Positions 24,576 through 33,917 are shown, counted from the stretch's first letter. The stretch: DNA of 64,000 bases from Lachnospiraceae bacterium (GCA_910574195.1 CAJTBF010000014.1:40673-104672), one strand, 5' to 3'. Numbers and translations are program-made. The notes: generated by a model not told the origin, from the letters alone.

Positions 24576-26885
24576 ATGACAGGAACACGGGAATATGAAC
24601 TGCTGAATAAAGATCTGGAAATGGTGGACGGCCATGCGGTAAAAGATCCCGAAGATTATCAGGATCCGGAACTTTTATATCAGGCGCTGGTTGATCGGAT
24701 TCGAAAGTATCATCCTTCCGCCGATATCACCATGGTGGAAAAGGCATATCGAATTGCGAAAGCGGCGCATAAGGACCAGGTGCGTAAATCCGGGGAACCG
24801 TATTTGATCCATCCTTTATGGGTGGGAATTATCCTTGCGAATCTGGAGATGGATAAAGAGACGATCGTGGCCGGAATGCTGCATGACGTGGTGGAAGATA
24901 CAAAGATGACACTGGAGGATATCACCCGGGAGTTCGGGGAAGAGGTCGCGCTTCTTGTGGATGGGGTGACAAAGCTGGGACAGTTAAGTTACTCTCAGGA
25001 TAAACTGGAGATTCAGGCGGAAAATCTTCGGAAGATGTTCCTGGCGATGGCGAAGGATATCCGGGTGATTATTATAAAACTGGCAGACCGTCTGCACAAT
25101 ATGCGGACACTGGAATTTATGATTCCGGAAAAGCAGCAGGAGAAAGCACGGGAGACTATGGATATTTATGCCCCCATCGCACAGCGGCTGGGGATTTCCA
25201 AGATCAAGATCGAATTGGATGATCTGGCATTGAAGTATTCACAGCCGGAAGTATATACGCAGTTGGTAAAAGATCTGAATGAACGGAAAACAAAGCGGGA
25301 AGAGTTTGTGCAGCAGATTGTGAAAGAAGTATCGCAGCATATGGAGAATGCGCAGATTCACGCGAAGGTTTACGGCCGTGTCAAGCATTTTTTCAGTATT
25401 TATAAGAAGATGGTGAATCAGGACAAAACGCTGGATCAGGTATTTGACCTGTTTGCCGTACGGATTATCGTGGATTCGGTGAAGGATTGCTATGCGGCTC
25501 TGGGTGTGATTCATGAGATGTACACGCCGGTTCCCGGGCGTTTCAAAGACTATATTGCAATGCCGAAAGTGAACATGTATCAGTCTCTGCATACAACGTT
25601 GATGGGGCCGTCCGGGCAGCCCTTTGAGATTCAGATTCGCACGGAAGAGATGCATAAAACGGCAGAATACGGGATTGCGGCGCACTGGAAGTATAAAGAA
25701 GGGGCTTCTTCCGGGAAGAGCATGAAGATGCAGGAGGAAGAGAAGCTGAGCTGGCTGCGTCAGATTCTGGAATGGCAGCAGGACATGTCGGATAACCGGG
25801 AATTCTTAAGTCTTCTGAAAGGAGACCTGGATCTGTTCGCGGAGTATGTGTATTGCTTTACCCCGAACGGAGATGTAAAGAGTCTGCCCACTGGTTCCAC
25901 GCCGGTGGATTTTGCCTATGCCATTCATAGTGCGGTGGGAAATAAGATGGTGGGCGCCAGAGTCAACGGAAGATTGGTGAGCATTGACTATCAGGTGCAG
26001 AATGGGGATCGTATTGAGATATTGACTTCTCAGAATTCCAAAGGCCCCAGCCGGGACTGGCTGAATATCGTAAAGAGTACACAGGCTAAATCCAAGATCA
26101 ATCAGTGGTTTAAACGGGAATTTAAAGAGGAGAACATCATAAAAGGGCGGGATCTGATGCAGGCTTACGGGAAGAGTAAATCCTTGAATCTGTCAGATCT
26201 TTTGAAACCGAAATATCAGCAGATTGTACAGCAAAAGTACGGATTTCGGAACTGGGATGCGGTACTTGCGGCAGTCGGGCATGGCGGCCTGAAAGAAGGG
26301 CAGGTGGTAAACCGTCTTCTTGAAGAATATGAGAAAGAACACAAAAAAGAGATTGCCAATGAAATGATTCTGGAGCGGATCTCGGAGGCCGGCTCGAAAA
26401 AGATTCATGTTGCAAAGTCAAAGAGCGGGATTGTAGTAAAAGGGATCAATGATATGGCTGTGCGCTTCCCGAAATGCTGTAATCCGGTGCCGGGTGATGA
26501 GATTGTAGGATTCGTGACGCGGGGAAGGGGCATGTCTGTCCATCGGACGGACTGTGTGAATATGCTGCATCTCTCCGCGGTGGAACGGGAACGGCTGATT
26601 GACGCGGAGTGGGGAGAGACTTCCCAGAGTGAGAACAGCGGGCAGTATCTGGCGGAGCTGACCATGTATGCGGATGACCGGATGGGACTGCTGATGGATG
26701 TATCCAAAATTTTTATTGATGCGAAGATTGACGTGCGGTCCATGAATGTCCGTACCAGTAACAAGGACGGCACCGCCACACTGGATATGGGCTTTCAGGT
26801 TCATGGCAGGGAGGAACTGAATAAAGTAATTGATCGGTTGCGGCAGCTTCCGGGTGTGATTGATATTGAACGGACGGTCGGGTAA
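24576..26885 (+). CDS. relA: Bifunctional (p)ppGpp synthetase/hydrolase (Rel)
   Basis: A 769-aa long-form Rel enzyme. Order: HD hydrolase domain (HPLWVGIILANLEMDKETI...GMLHDVVEDT, about 75-110), synthetase domain (VYGRVKHFFSIYKKM; MPKVNMYQSLHTTLMGPSG, about 260-350), TGS (CFTPNGDVKSLPTGSTPVDFAY), zinc-finger-like CCNPVPGD and a C-terminal ACT domain. Intact HD and synthetase motifs indicate both hydrolysis and synthesis, as in the single Rel of most Firmicutes. It senses uncharged tRNA on the ribosome. The next gene follows after 124 nt. Confidence 0.95.
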   Translation: MTGTREYELLNKDLEMVDGHAVKDPEDYQDPELLYQALVDRIRKYHPSADITMVEKAYRIAKAAHKDQVRKSGEPYLIHPLWVGIILANLEMDKETIVAGMLHDVVEDTKMTLEDITREFGEEVALLVDGVTKLGQLSYSQDKLEIQAENLRKMFLAMAKDIRVIIIKLADRLHNMRTLEFMIPEKQQEKARETMDIYAPIAQRLGISKIKIELDDLALKYSQPEVYTQLVKDLNERKTKREEFVQQIVKEVSQHMENAQIHAKVYGRVKHFFSIYKKMVNQDKTLDQVFDLFAVRIIVDSVKDCYAALGVIHEMYTPVPGRFKDYIAMPKVNMYQSLHTTLMGPSGQPFEIQIRTEEMHKTAEYGIAAHWKYKEGASSGKSMKMQEEEKLSWLRQILEWQQDMSDNREFLSLLKGDLDLFAEYVYCFTPNGDVKSLPTGSTPVDFAYAIHSAVGNKMVGARVNGRLVSIDYQVQNGDRIEILTSQNSKGPSRDWLNIVKSTQAKSKINQWFKREFKEENIIKGRDLMQAYGKSKSLNLSDLLKPKYQQIVQQKYGFRNWDAVLAAVGHGGLKEGQVVNRLLEEYEKEHKKEIANEMILERISEAGSKKIHVAKSKSGIVVKGINDMAVRFPKCCNPVPGDEIVGFVTRGRGMSVHRTDCVNMLHLSAVERERLIDAEWGETSQSENSGQYLAELTMYADDRMGLLMDVSKIFIDAKIDVRSMNVRTSNKDGTATLDMGFQVHGREELNKVIDRLRQLPGVIDIERTVG

Positions 26886-27009
26886 AAGGACGTTTTCCTG
26901 AAGGGATTTCCGAAGAAGATAAAAAGAACCTGTTTTCCTGAAAAGGGCGCGGCGGGAGAGAGGGAAATGTCTGTGGAGTGTTTGGACAGGACATGGCAGA
27001 GGAGGACAT

Positions 27010-27630
27010 ATGGAGATTACTCAGTTTGTGATTGGAATGATTGGAACGAACAGTTATATTGTGAGCAGGGAAGGGACCGGGGAATGTGTCCTCATTGATC
27101 CGGCGGTATATTCGGAAGAGATGGTGTCCTACATTCAGAGAAAGGGGCTGCATGTGCAGGCGATTCTTCTGACGCATGGACATTTTGATCATATTATGGG
27201 AATTGACGGATTTTTGGAAGTTTTCCCGGTCCCTGTATATGCCCACAAAGAGGAAGCGCTGCTTTTGAATGATGCATCCAGCAACGCCTCTGTTTCTTAT
27301 GGGGAGGCGTATACCTATTCAGGAGCGGAGTATGTGGAGGACGGACAGAAACTGTATCTGGCCGGGATCTTATTTGAAGTATTGTATACACCGGGACACA
27401 CGATCGGAGGATGCTGCTATTATGTGGCGGAAGTGGATGTGGTATTCAGCGGGGATACCTTGTTTCAGGCATTCATCGGGCGGACGGACTTTCCCACAGG
27501 AAACAGCAGCCAGCTTGTACGTTCCATCCGGGAAAAGCTGTTGGTTTTGCCGGATGAGACGAGAGTATATCCGGGGCATCTGGACGAGACGACCATCGGA
27601 TATGAGAAGAAATACAATCCATATTTGTAG
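27010..27630 (+). CDS. Metallo-beta-lactamase-fold hydrolase (glyoxalase II-like)
   Basis: A 206-aa MBL-fold protein with the zinc motif THGHFDHI (about 56-63), a second His in YTPGHTIGG, Asp in FSGDTLF and the C-terminal PGHLDETT. This matches the YcbL/hydroxyacylglutathione-hydrolase-like thioesterase branch common in Firmicutes. The substrate is unknown. GAGGAGG precedes the start, and it lies 18 nt upstream of hemZ in the usual clostridial order. Confidence 0.9.
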   Translation: MEITQFVIGMIGTNSYIVSREGTGECVLIDPAVYSEEMVSYIQRKGLHVQAILLTHGHFDHIMGIDGFLEVFPVPVYAHKEEALLLNDASSNASVSYGEAYTYSGAEYVEDGQKLYLAGILFEVLYTPGHTIGGCCYYVAEVDVVFSGDTLFQAFIGRTDFPTGNSSQLVRSIREKLLVLPDETRVYPGHLDETTIGYEKKYNPYL

Positions 27631-27648
27631 AAAAGGGACAGGAAACTT

Positions 27649-29478
27649 ATGATTACGATTTCATGCAGAGATACATTGTATACTTACAATTTGTATCATC
27701 TTGTAAAAGCCTTCTTCCCGGAGCAGGAAGTAAAGCAGGAACTCCATGCAGAGCAGGTGTCGCTTGCGATGCTGACGCTGGAAGGAAGTTCCTGCTTTTC
27801 TGTTATGGAGGATGAGAACGGGATGCCGTACGTGCAGAGGAAGCAGCCGGCAAAACCTCTGCCAGAAGAGAGGGTTGGAGACCGTTCCGGGAAGAAAAGA
27901 GAGAAAGAATTACAAAAAATGGAAAGTTCCGTAGTCCGGGGAAACAATATACCGTCGGAAAAGGGAAGGAAGGATCCACAGGAGAGGAAAAGGCAGGTTA
28001 CCCGTCTGGTATATGAGCAATTGTCCGCTTATACCGGGCGGTATCTGGCCTGGGGAATGTTGACGGGTGTGCGGCCGACTAAGCTGGCCATGAAAAAATT
28101 GGAACAGGGATGCGGTGAGGAGAAAGTTGTACGATGGATGCAGGAGGAATATGGCGTCACAAAACAAAAAGCGCGGCTTGCCGTTCAGATTGCAGTCCGG
28201 GAAAAGCAGATACTACAGCCGCTGCATTTGCGGGATGGATGCAGTCTTTATGTGGGGATTCCTTTTTGTCCCAGTATCTGTTCTTATTGCTCTTTTGGTT
28301 CTGCTTTGGCTGCGGTCTGGGAAGACCGTATGGATGCATATGTAGATGCATTGTGCCGGGAAATAGAAGCTCTTGGAAGGATGGCAGCGGGCAGAAGACT
28401 GGACACCGTGTATGTTGGCGGCGGGACGCCGACTACGTTGCATACGGAACAGTTAGACCGGGTACTTTCTCAGATTGAGAAATCCTTTGCACGGGGCGCG
28501 GTTCCTTTCCTAGAATATACGGTGGAGGCGGGACGTCCTGATAGTATCACCAAAGAAAAACTGGAAGTGATTCGCTCCCATCCGGTGACGAGGATTTCTG
28601 TAAATCCACAGACCATGCAGCAGAGAACGCTGGACCGGGTGGGGCGCCGCCATACCGTGGAGGATGTAAAGACATGTTTTCATCTGGCAAGGAGTCTGGG
28701 ATTTGAGAATGTGAATATGGATCTGATTGCAGGACTTCCGGGAGAGACGGCCGCGGATATGGCGGACACCCTGCGGCAGGTGGAGGCGTTAAAACCGGAC
28801 AGTTTGACGGTACATTCCCTGGCCATTAAGCGGGCAGCCCGAATGGGACAGGAATCCCGTGCGGCTTCAGGTACTTTATCGGACAGCAATAGCTGTCCGT
28901 CTGCCCGAAGGGCATCAGATACGGGATGCCCGGATGGATATACCTTATCGGACAGCGATAGCTGTCCGTCCGCGCAAGGGACATCAAATACGGGATGCCC
29001 GGATGGGTGTACTTCATCGGGCAAAGGTAGCTGTCCGTCCGCTCGAAAGGATACGAATTGCGGGATGCCCTTTGGATATGAAGGAGTGGAAAAAGCGGAG
29101 ATTTCCAGGATGGTGGAATACAGTGCAGACGCTGCCCGACGGATGGGGCTGGAGCCATATTATCTGTACCGTCAGAAAAATATTGCGGGAAATTTTGAAA
29201 ACGTCGGCTATGCCAGGGCTGACAAGGCCGGAATTTACAATATACTTATTATGGAGGAGAAACAGACAATTTTGGCGGCGGGGGCAGGTTCCATGACAAA
29301 GTTTGTACTGCCGGATGTGATCCGGATGAAAAACGGGAAAGAAGCGAATCTTCTTCGACTGGAGAATGTGAAAAATATCGGGGAATATATCAATCGGGTG
29401 GAAGAGATGATTGAGAGGAAGCAGAAGCTATTTACGGAGATTTTGCTTTCTGAGGGCACTACGTTGCATTCGGTTTGA
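27649..29478 (+). CDS. hemZ: Coproporphyrinogen III dehydrogenase-like radical SAM protein HemZ, with in-frame repeat insert
   Basis: A 609-aa HemZ/HemN-type radical SAM enzyme. Cluster cysteines are C207, C211 and C214 (CPSICSYC), followed by VYVGGGTPTTL, NPQTMQQRTLDRVGRRHTVED and MDLIAGLPGET. HemZ proteins are usually near 490 aa; most of the excess is three tandem 23-residue units at 409-477, each with S/D-rich LSDS..., SCPSA and a TGCPDG-type end, encoded by the dispersed DNA element. Normal family sequence resumes at VEKAEISRMVEY and YYLYRQKNIAGNFENVGYARADK. Formally oxidative decarboxylation in heme synthesis, but many clostridial homologs lie outside a heme pathway. Confidence 0.9.
   Translation: MITISCRDTLYTYNLYHLVKAFFPEQEVKQELHAEQVSLAMLTLEGSSCFSVMEDENGMPYVQRKQPAKPLPEERVGDRSGKKREKELQKMESSVVRGNNIPSEKGRKDPQERKRQVTRLVYEQLSAYTGRYLAWGMLTGVRPTKLAMKKLEQGCGEEKVVRWMQEEYGVTKQKARLAVQIAVREKQILQPLHLRDGCSLYVGIPFCPSICSYCSFGSALAAVWEDRMDAYVDALCREIEALGRMAAGRRLDTVYVGGGTPTTLHTEQLDRVLSQIEKSFARGAVPFLEYTVEAGRPDSITKEKLEVIRSHPVTRISVNPQTMQQRTLDRVGRRHTVEDVKTCFHLARSLGFENVNMDLIAGLPGETAADMADTLRQVEALKPDSLTVHSLAIKRAARMGQESRAASGTLSDSNSCPSARRASDTGCPDGYTLSDSDSCPSAQGTSNTGCPDGCTSSGKGSCPSARKDTNCGMPFGYEGVEKAEISRMVEYSADAARRMGLEPYYLYRQKNIAGNFENVGYARADKAGIYNILIMEEKQTILAAGAGSMTKFVLPDVIRMKNGKEANLLRLENVKNIGEYINRVEEMIERKQKLFTEILLSEGTTLHSV
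28873..29079 (+). repeat. Three tandem 69-bp units of the dispersed element inside hemZ
   Basis: The units begin at 28873, 28942 and 29011 and are exactly 69 bp (23 codons) each, so the reading frame is kept. Units 1 and 2 contain GGACAGC/GCTGTCC hairpins and the shared GGGATGCCCGGATGG segment; unit 3 is diverged. They are related to copies at 7.6, 39.9, 43.5 and 59.8 kb. Confidence 0.9.
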
Positions 29479-29509
29479 ACGAGGGCGGATACATAGGAGG
29501 GAGAACAAC

Positions 29510-29734
29510 ATGAGACTGTTTAAGAAGAAAACAGCGGCACGGACATATGACAGGGAAAATAAGAAGCCTGTAATTAAAGCAAGCATTTGCAATGGCGAAC
29601 AGGTTGTGGGATTTAAGGATCTTCATACAGGGAAGATGGAAGAGGTTATGTTGATAAAAAGTCCGGCAGATCTTGCCAGGTTCAGGGCAATGTATGGAAT
29701 AGGAACGGAGGAAGAAATAACAAAGGAATATTGA
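29510..29734 (+). CDS. Small conserved-looking protein, 74 aa
   Basis: A 74-aa acidic/basic soluble protein behind a strong AGGAGGG, 31 nt after hemZ. It opens MRLFKKKTAARTYDRENKKP and has SICNGEQVVGFKDLHTGK followed by KSPADLARFRAMYGI. I do not recognise a characterised family; small proteins of this appearance occur at this place in other Lachnospiraceae. No membrane segment, signal or metal motif is seen. The good ribosome site and codon use argue that it is real. Confidence 0.7.
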   Translation: MRLFKKKTAARTYDRENKKPVIKASICNGEQVVGFKDLHTGKMEEVMLIKSPADLARFRAMYGIGTEEEITKEY

Positions 29735-29735
29735 G

Positions 29736-29896
29736 TATTCGTATTACGAAAAATACTTGACATTCCATATTACGGAAAATATAATGGCATGTGATGCAGA
29801 ATATCATACCTTGAAAGAATACTCCGACAGGCATCAACAGACTATAACAGAAACAATGAAAACAGGAGTTGATTTATTATATAAGACCCGTAAATA
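29736..29896 (+). pseudogene. Possible remnant ORF overlapping a promoter
   Basis: From the stop of the previous gene, the frame at 29736-29896 stays open for 52 codons and reads protein-like sequence ending TMKTGVDLLYKTRK. The only ATG near its beginning (29784) overlaps a perfect -10 box and has no ribosome site. I read it as a leftover gene end or chance. Confidence 0.25.
29757..29785 (+). promoter_or_regulatory. Consensus promoter upstream of hisS, with repeated flanking motif
   Basis: TTGACA (29757-29762), 17-bp spacer, TATAAT (29780-29785). Two similar 16-bp inverted motifs, GTATTACGAAAAATAC (29741-29756) and ATATTACGGAAAATAT (29767-29782), lie 26 bp apart. The second sits inside the promoter, suggesting a repressor site. 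Confidence 0.75.
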
Positions 29897-29961
29897 AGGC
29901 ATTGGACAGCGGAAGTCTGTCCGGGTTTTTCGCGGAACAAGCAGAAAAAAGGAGAAAGGAA

Positions 29962-31218
29962 ATGGCATTGAAGAAAAAACCTGTCACCGGAATGAAGGAT
30001 ATGCTTCCCCAGGAGATGGAAATCCGGGATTACTGCGTAGGATTGATCAAGGAAACCTATAAATCGTTTGGGTTTTCTTCGATGGAGACACCCTGCGTGG
30101 AACACATTGAAAACCTGTGCAGCAAGCAGGGCGGAGATAATGAAAAGTTGATTTTCAAGATTCTGAAAAGGGGAGAAAAACTGAAAATTGCAGAAGCGGA
30201 GGAAGAGAAAGATCTGGTGGACGGCGGGCTTCGTTATGACCTGACAGTTCCATTGTCACGCTATTATGCCAATAACGCCAATATCCTGCCCTCCCCCTTT
30301 AAGGCGCTGCAGATGGGCAATGTATGGCGGGCGGACCGTCCTCAGCGGGGCAGATTTCGTCAGTTTATGCAGTGTGATATCGATATTCTGGGGGAGGCGT
30401 CGAATCTGGCGGAGATTGAACTGATTCTGGCAACCTCCACACTTCTGGGAAAACTGGATTTTCACAATTTTACTATTCGGATCAATGACCGCCGCTTTTT
30501 AAAAGCAATGGCGGCATACAGTGGATTTGCGGAAGAAGAGTATGACAAAGTATTTATTACGCTGGATAAGATGGACAAGATCGGCCTGGAAGGCATACAG
30601 GCAGAATTAGAGGAAAATGGTTATGCGAAAGAAGCGGTGGAAAAGTATCTGCAGATATTTAAAGAGATTACGAATGATGTGGAAGGGATACGCTGGTGCG
30701 GGAAAAATCTTGCGGATTATCTCCCGGCGGAAGCGGCGGAATCGCTGGAAGCGATTTTGATCAGTGTGGAGGAAGCAAAAGAGGCGGATTTTCGGATTTG
30801 CTTTGATCCGACGCTGGTGCGGGGAATGTCCTACTATACCGGAACCATTTTCGAGATCGGTATGGATGAATTCGGCGGTTCGGTCGGCGGCGGCGGGCGT
30901 TACGATGAGATGATCGGCAAGTTTACCGGGCAGGATACGCCGGCGGTGGGATTTTCCATCGGGTTTGAGCGGATTGTCATGCTGCTTCTGGAACGGGGGT
31001 ATCAGATTCCCGACAGTCAGGATAAAAAGGCATATCTGCTGGAAAAGAAACTTCCGGGGAAGGAGATGCTGTCGATTCTCAATGCGGCGAAGGAAGAACG
31101 TGCTGCGGGACGTCAGGTACTGGTGGCCAATATGAAAAAAAATAAGAAATTTCAGAAAGAGCAGCTGATGCAGCAGGGATACAAAGAGATCGTGGAAGTA
31201 TATGCGGAGAAACAATAG
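29962..31218 (+). CDS. hisS: Histidyl-tRNA synthetase
   Basis: A 418-aa class II aminoacyl-tRNA synthetase charging tRNA-His. Seen: the N-terminal GMKDMLPQEM, motif 2 region (VWRADRPQRGRFRQFMQCDID), the histidine-specific VRGMSYYTGTIFEI and motif 3 (AVGFSIGFERI), with a short anticodon-binding domain. The start at 29962 follows AAGGAG. Before it is a GGACAG/CTGTCC hairpin and a T run (29905-29928), which could attenuate, but no T-box motif was found. It lies 31 nt upstream of aspS. Confidence 0.95.
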   Translation: MALKKKPVTGMKDMLPQEMEIRDYCVGLIKETYKSFGFSSMETPCVEHIENLCSKQGGDNEKLIFKILKRGEKLKIAEAEEEKDLVDGGLRYDLTVPLSRYYANNANILPSPFKALQMGNVWRADRPQRGRFRQFMQCDIDILGEASNLAEIELILATSTLLGKLDFHNFTIRINDRRFLKAMAAYSGFAEEEYDKVFITLDKMDKIGLEGIQAELEENGYAKEAVEKYLQIFKEITNDVEGIRWCGKNLADYLPAEAAESLEAILISVEEAKEADFRICFDPTLVRGMSYYTGTIFEIGMDEFGGSVGGGGRYDEMIGKFTGQDTPAVGFSIGFERIVMLLLERGYQIPDSQDKKAYLLEKKLPGKEMLSILNAAKEERAAGRQVLVANMKKNKKFQKEQLMQQGYKEIVEVYAEKQ

Positions 31219-31249
31219 AGAAATTTATGGAAAATTGAGGTGAAAAGTA

Positions 31250-33037
31250 ATGACAGAATCAATGAAAGGACTGCACCGGACGCATCGGTGCGGCGAACTT
31301 TCCGCGGCGAATATCGGGGAAACGGTTACCGTTATGGGCTGGGTACAGAAGAACCGGAATAAAGGCGGGCTTGTCTTTGTAGACGTACGGGACCGGTCCG
31401 GGATTCTTCAGGTTGTATTTGAGGAAGGAAAGGCAGAGCCGGCGCTGATTGAAAAGGCGGCCGGTCTGCGTTCGGAATATGTGGTGGCCGTGGTGGGAAA
31501 GGTAGAGGGGCGTTCCGGTGCGGTGAACGCAAATCTGGCTACCGGAGAGATCGAGGTGATTCCCACACAGTTGCGGGTACTGTCCGAATCCCTGACGCCG
31601 CCTTTCCCCATTGAGGAAAGTTCCAAAACCAGGGAAGAACTGCGGTTAAAATATCGTTATCTGGATTTGCGCCGGCCGGATCTGCAGCGGAATCTGATGA
31701 TGCGAAGCCATGTAGCGACATTGACACGCCAATTCCTGGCGGAGGAAGGCTTTCTGGAGATTGAGACGCCCATGCTTGGAAAGAGTACGCCGGAAGGGGC
31801 GCGGGATTATCTGGTGCCGAGCCGGATTCATCCGGGCAGTTTTTATGGTCTGCCCCAGTCGCCGCAGTTATTCAAACAATTGCTGATGTGTTCCGGGTAT
31901 GACCGGTATTTTCAGATTGCGAAATGTTTCCGGGATGAGGACTTACGTGCCGACCGGCAGCCGGAATTTACGCAGATTGATATGGAATTATCTTTTGTGG
32001 ATGTGGACGATGTGATCGACGTCAATGAACGTCTGCTGGAAAAACTATTCCGGGAAGTATTGGGAGTAGAGGTTCCGCTTCCGATTCCGAGAATGACCTG
32101 GCAGGAGGCCATGGACCGTTTTGGCTCCGACAAACCGGATCTGCGTTTCGGCATGGAACTGGTGAATGTGACGGATGTGGTAAGGGAATGTTCTTTTGCG
32201 GTATTCCAGGGCGCCATTGAGAGTGGGGGAACGGTCCGGGGAATCAATGCAAAGGGGCAGGGGGCCCTGCCCAGAAAGAAGATTGATAAGCTGGTCAGCT
32301 TTGCGAAGGACTATGGCGCGAAAGGTCTGGCTTATCTGGCCGTGCAGGAAGACGGCGGCGTGAAATCTTCTTTTGCGAAATTTATGACGGAAGAGCAGAT
32401 AAAAGAACTGATTGCAGCCATGTCGGGAGAGCCGGGAGATCTGTTACTGTTTGCTGCGGATCAGAATAAAGTGGTGTGGGATGTGCTTGGCGCGCTGCGT
32501 CTGGAACTGGCCCGGCAGATGGAACTGCTGGATAAAGAGGAATACCGGTTTCTCTGGATTACGGAGTTCCCGCTGCTGGAGTGGAGCGAGGAGCAGAACC
32601 GGTATACGGCCATGCACCATCCGTTTACCATGTTGATGGAGGAGGATCTGCAGTATCTGGACTCGGATCCGGGCAGAGTACGTGCGAAGGCGTATGATAT
32701 TGTCTTAAACGGTGTGGAACTGGGGGGCGGAAGTGTCCGGATTTTCCAGAACGACATACAGGAAAAGATGTTTGAGGTGCTTGGATTTACAAAAGAACAG
32801 GCGCATGAACAGTTCGGGTTCCTTTTGGATGCATTTCAGTATGGTGTGCCGCCTCACGCAGGACTGGCCTACGGTCTGGACCGCCTGGTGATGCTGATGG
32901 CAAAAGAGGACAGTATCCGGGATGTGATCGCTTTCCCCAAGGTGAAGGACGCCTCCTGCCTGATGACGAACGCGCCGGGTAAGGTAGACAAGAAGCAGCT
33001 CCAGGAACTGGGGCTGGAATTGCAGGAAAAAAATTAG
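31250..33037 (+). CDS. aspS: Aspartyl-tRNA synthetase
   Basis: A 595-aa bacterial-type AspRS. Domains: N-terminal OB-fold anticodon binding (VMGWVQKNRNKGGLVFVDVRDRSG in parts, about 25-50), class II motifs (ETPMLGKSTPEGARDYLVPSR; FRDEDLRADRQPEFTQID), the GAD insertion (about 290-400) and motif 3 (GLAYGLDRLVMLM). Ordinary length. Pairs with hisS in a two-gene operon, as is common in Firmicutes. GAGGTGA precedes the start. May charge tRNA-Asn as well if an amidotransferase is present; not decidable here. Confidence 0.96.
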   Translation: MTESMKGLHRTHRCGELSAANIGETVTVMGWVQKNRNKGGLVFVDVRDRSGILQVVFEEGKAEPALIEKAAGLRSEYVVAVVGKVEGRSGAVNANLATGEIEVIPTQLRVLSESLTPPFPIEESSKTREELRLKYRYLDLRRPDLQRNLMMRSHVATLTRQFLAEEGFLEIETPMLGKSTPEGARDYLVPSRIHPGSFYGLPQSPQLFKQLLMCSGYDRYFQIAKCFRDEDLRADRQPEFTQIDMELSFVDVDDVIDVNERLLEKLFREVLGVEVPLPIPRMTWQEAMDRFGSDKPDLRFGMELVNVTDVVRECSFAVFQGAIESGGTVRGINAKGQGALPRKKIDKLVSFAKDYGAKGLAYLAVQEDGGVKSSFAKFMTEEQIKELIAAMSGEPGDLLLFAADQNKVVWDVLGALRLELARQMELLDKEEYRFLWITEFPLLEWSEEQNRYTAMHHPFTMLMEEDLQYLDSDPGRVRAKAYDIVLNGVELGGGSVRIFQNDIQEKMFEVLGFTKEQAHEQFGFLLDAFQYGVPPHAGLAYGLDRLVMLMAKEDSIRDVIAFPKVKDASCLMTNAPGKVDKKQLQELGLELQEKN

Positions 33038-33048
33038 ATGATCAAAAA

Positions 33049-33098
33049 AGAAAAGCACGTTTCCGTTTCATAAAAAGGAAAGGTGCTTTTCTGTATTT
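33049..33098. terminator. Bidirectional terminator between aspS and the CmpB-like gene
   Basis: AGAAAAGCAC (33049-33058) and TTTCC pair with GGAAA and GTGCTTTTCT (33083-33092), with T runs on both strands. It serves convergent genes. Confidence 0.8.
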
Positions 33099-33107
33099 AA
33101 AATCCCG

Positions 33108-33917
33108 CTATTTTTTGTGTGAGTTCTTTTTAAGAAGAGAATGCACATGTTTCATTTTATTTCCCAACTCACCGTATTTTTTGTGACGGAAGGAGACGGA
33201 GGAATGGAGTGCCCGTGTCTGGCTCCAGTTCATAGTAGAAAGCGTATTTTTTAATTCTTCCATGATTCTGTGTTCGCGGAATTCTTCCGGAGAAACTTTT
33301 TCCTTTAGAGAAACCAGTCCTTCGGACAGATTCTGCCTCGTATTTTCAATCAAAGCGTCGTACCGTTCTGAAATCTGAGCGTCGATGTTTTTCAGAGTGG
33401 TTTCCAGCTTCACATTCAGCGCAATCAAGGAGTCTGCGGTTAGTGCGCAGTCCGCAGAGAAAATTGCCATCAAAAACAATGCGAAAGGCTCCTGCCAGTA
33501 AAGGGGGACAGCGTCGGTGACGCGTGTCACATAGGGATGAATACCGTACAATACGATCAATCCTGCCACCCCGAAACCAAGAGAACAGGGCAGGCAGATC
33601 CGCCCTTTGATATTCAGCGGCAGATGGCTGTAATCCCACCATACCGCATGAAACAATTTTTCTGTGGCATAGGATGTGGAGTATTCCAGGATGGCGGAAC
33701 CGAGTATACAGGTAAGGAATACGGCGCCATAAGTGGAAAGGCCGCCGCAGACCAGCACGTCCAGTACTGCGCCTACACCGTAGATGGGGCAGTAAGGTCC
33801 GATGAGCATGCCGCGGTTGTCCCATTTTAAGGTTTTTACACTGCAGAAGATGGTCTCGTAGATCCAGCCTAAGATACTATATAGCACAAACCAGATAAAA
33901 ATTGTTGTAAAATGCAT
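33108..33917 (-). CDS. Putative ABC-transporter permease, CmpB family (PF06541-like)
   Basis: A 269-aa membrane protein. The N-terminal 170 residues contain about five hydrophobic helices and the family sequence FVLYSILGWIYETIFCS, WDNRGMLIGPYCPIYGVGAV and LEYSTSYATEKLF; the C-terminal 90 residues are a charged, helical cytoplasmic tail. Such proteins are widespread in Firmicutes; their transporter role is only predicted. A perfect GGAAAGCC/GGCTTTCC hairpin (33936-33952) lies just upstream of its CGGAGG ribosome site and might affect translation. Confidence 0.8.
   Translation of the reverse strand: MHFTTIFIWFVLYSILGWIYETIFCSVKTLKWDNRGMLIGPYCPIYGVGAVLDVLVCGGLSTYGAVFLTCILGSAILEYSTSYATEKLFHAVWWDYSHLPLNIKGRICLPCSLGFGVAGLIVLYGIHPYVTRVTDAVPLYWQEPFALFLMAIFSADCALTADSLIALNVKLETTLKNIDAQISERYDALIENTRQNLSEGLVSLKEKVSPEEFREHRIMEELKNTLSTMNWSQTRALHSSVSFRHKKYGELGNKMKHVHSLLKKNSHKK

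Noticed and set aside
28873..29079. CRISPR array suggested by regular 69-bp repeats
   Set aside because: Units are directly abutting with no spacers, lie in a coding frame, and no cas gene is present.
29905..29961. T-box or other riboswitch before hisS
   Set aside because: A short hairpin with a T run exists, but neither the T-box sequence nor a specifier stem was found.
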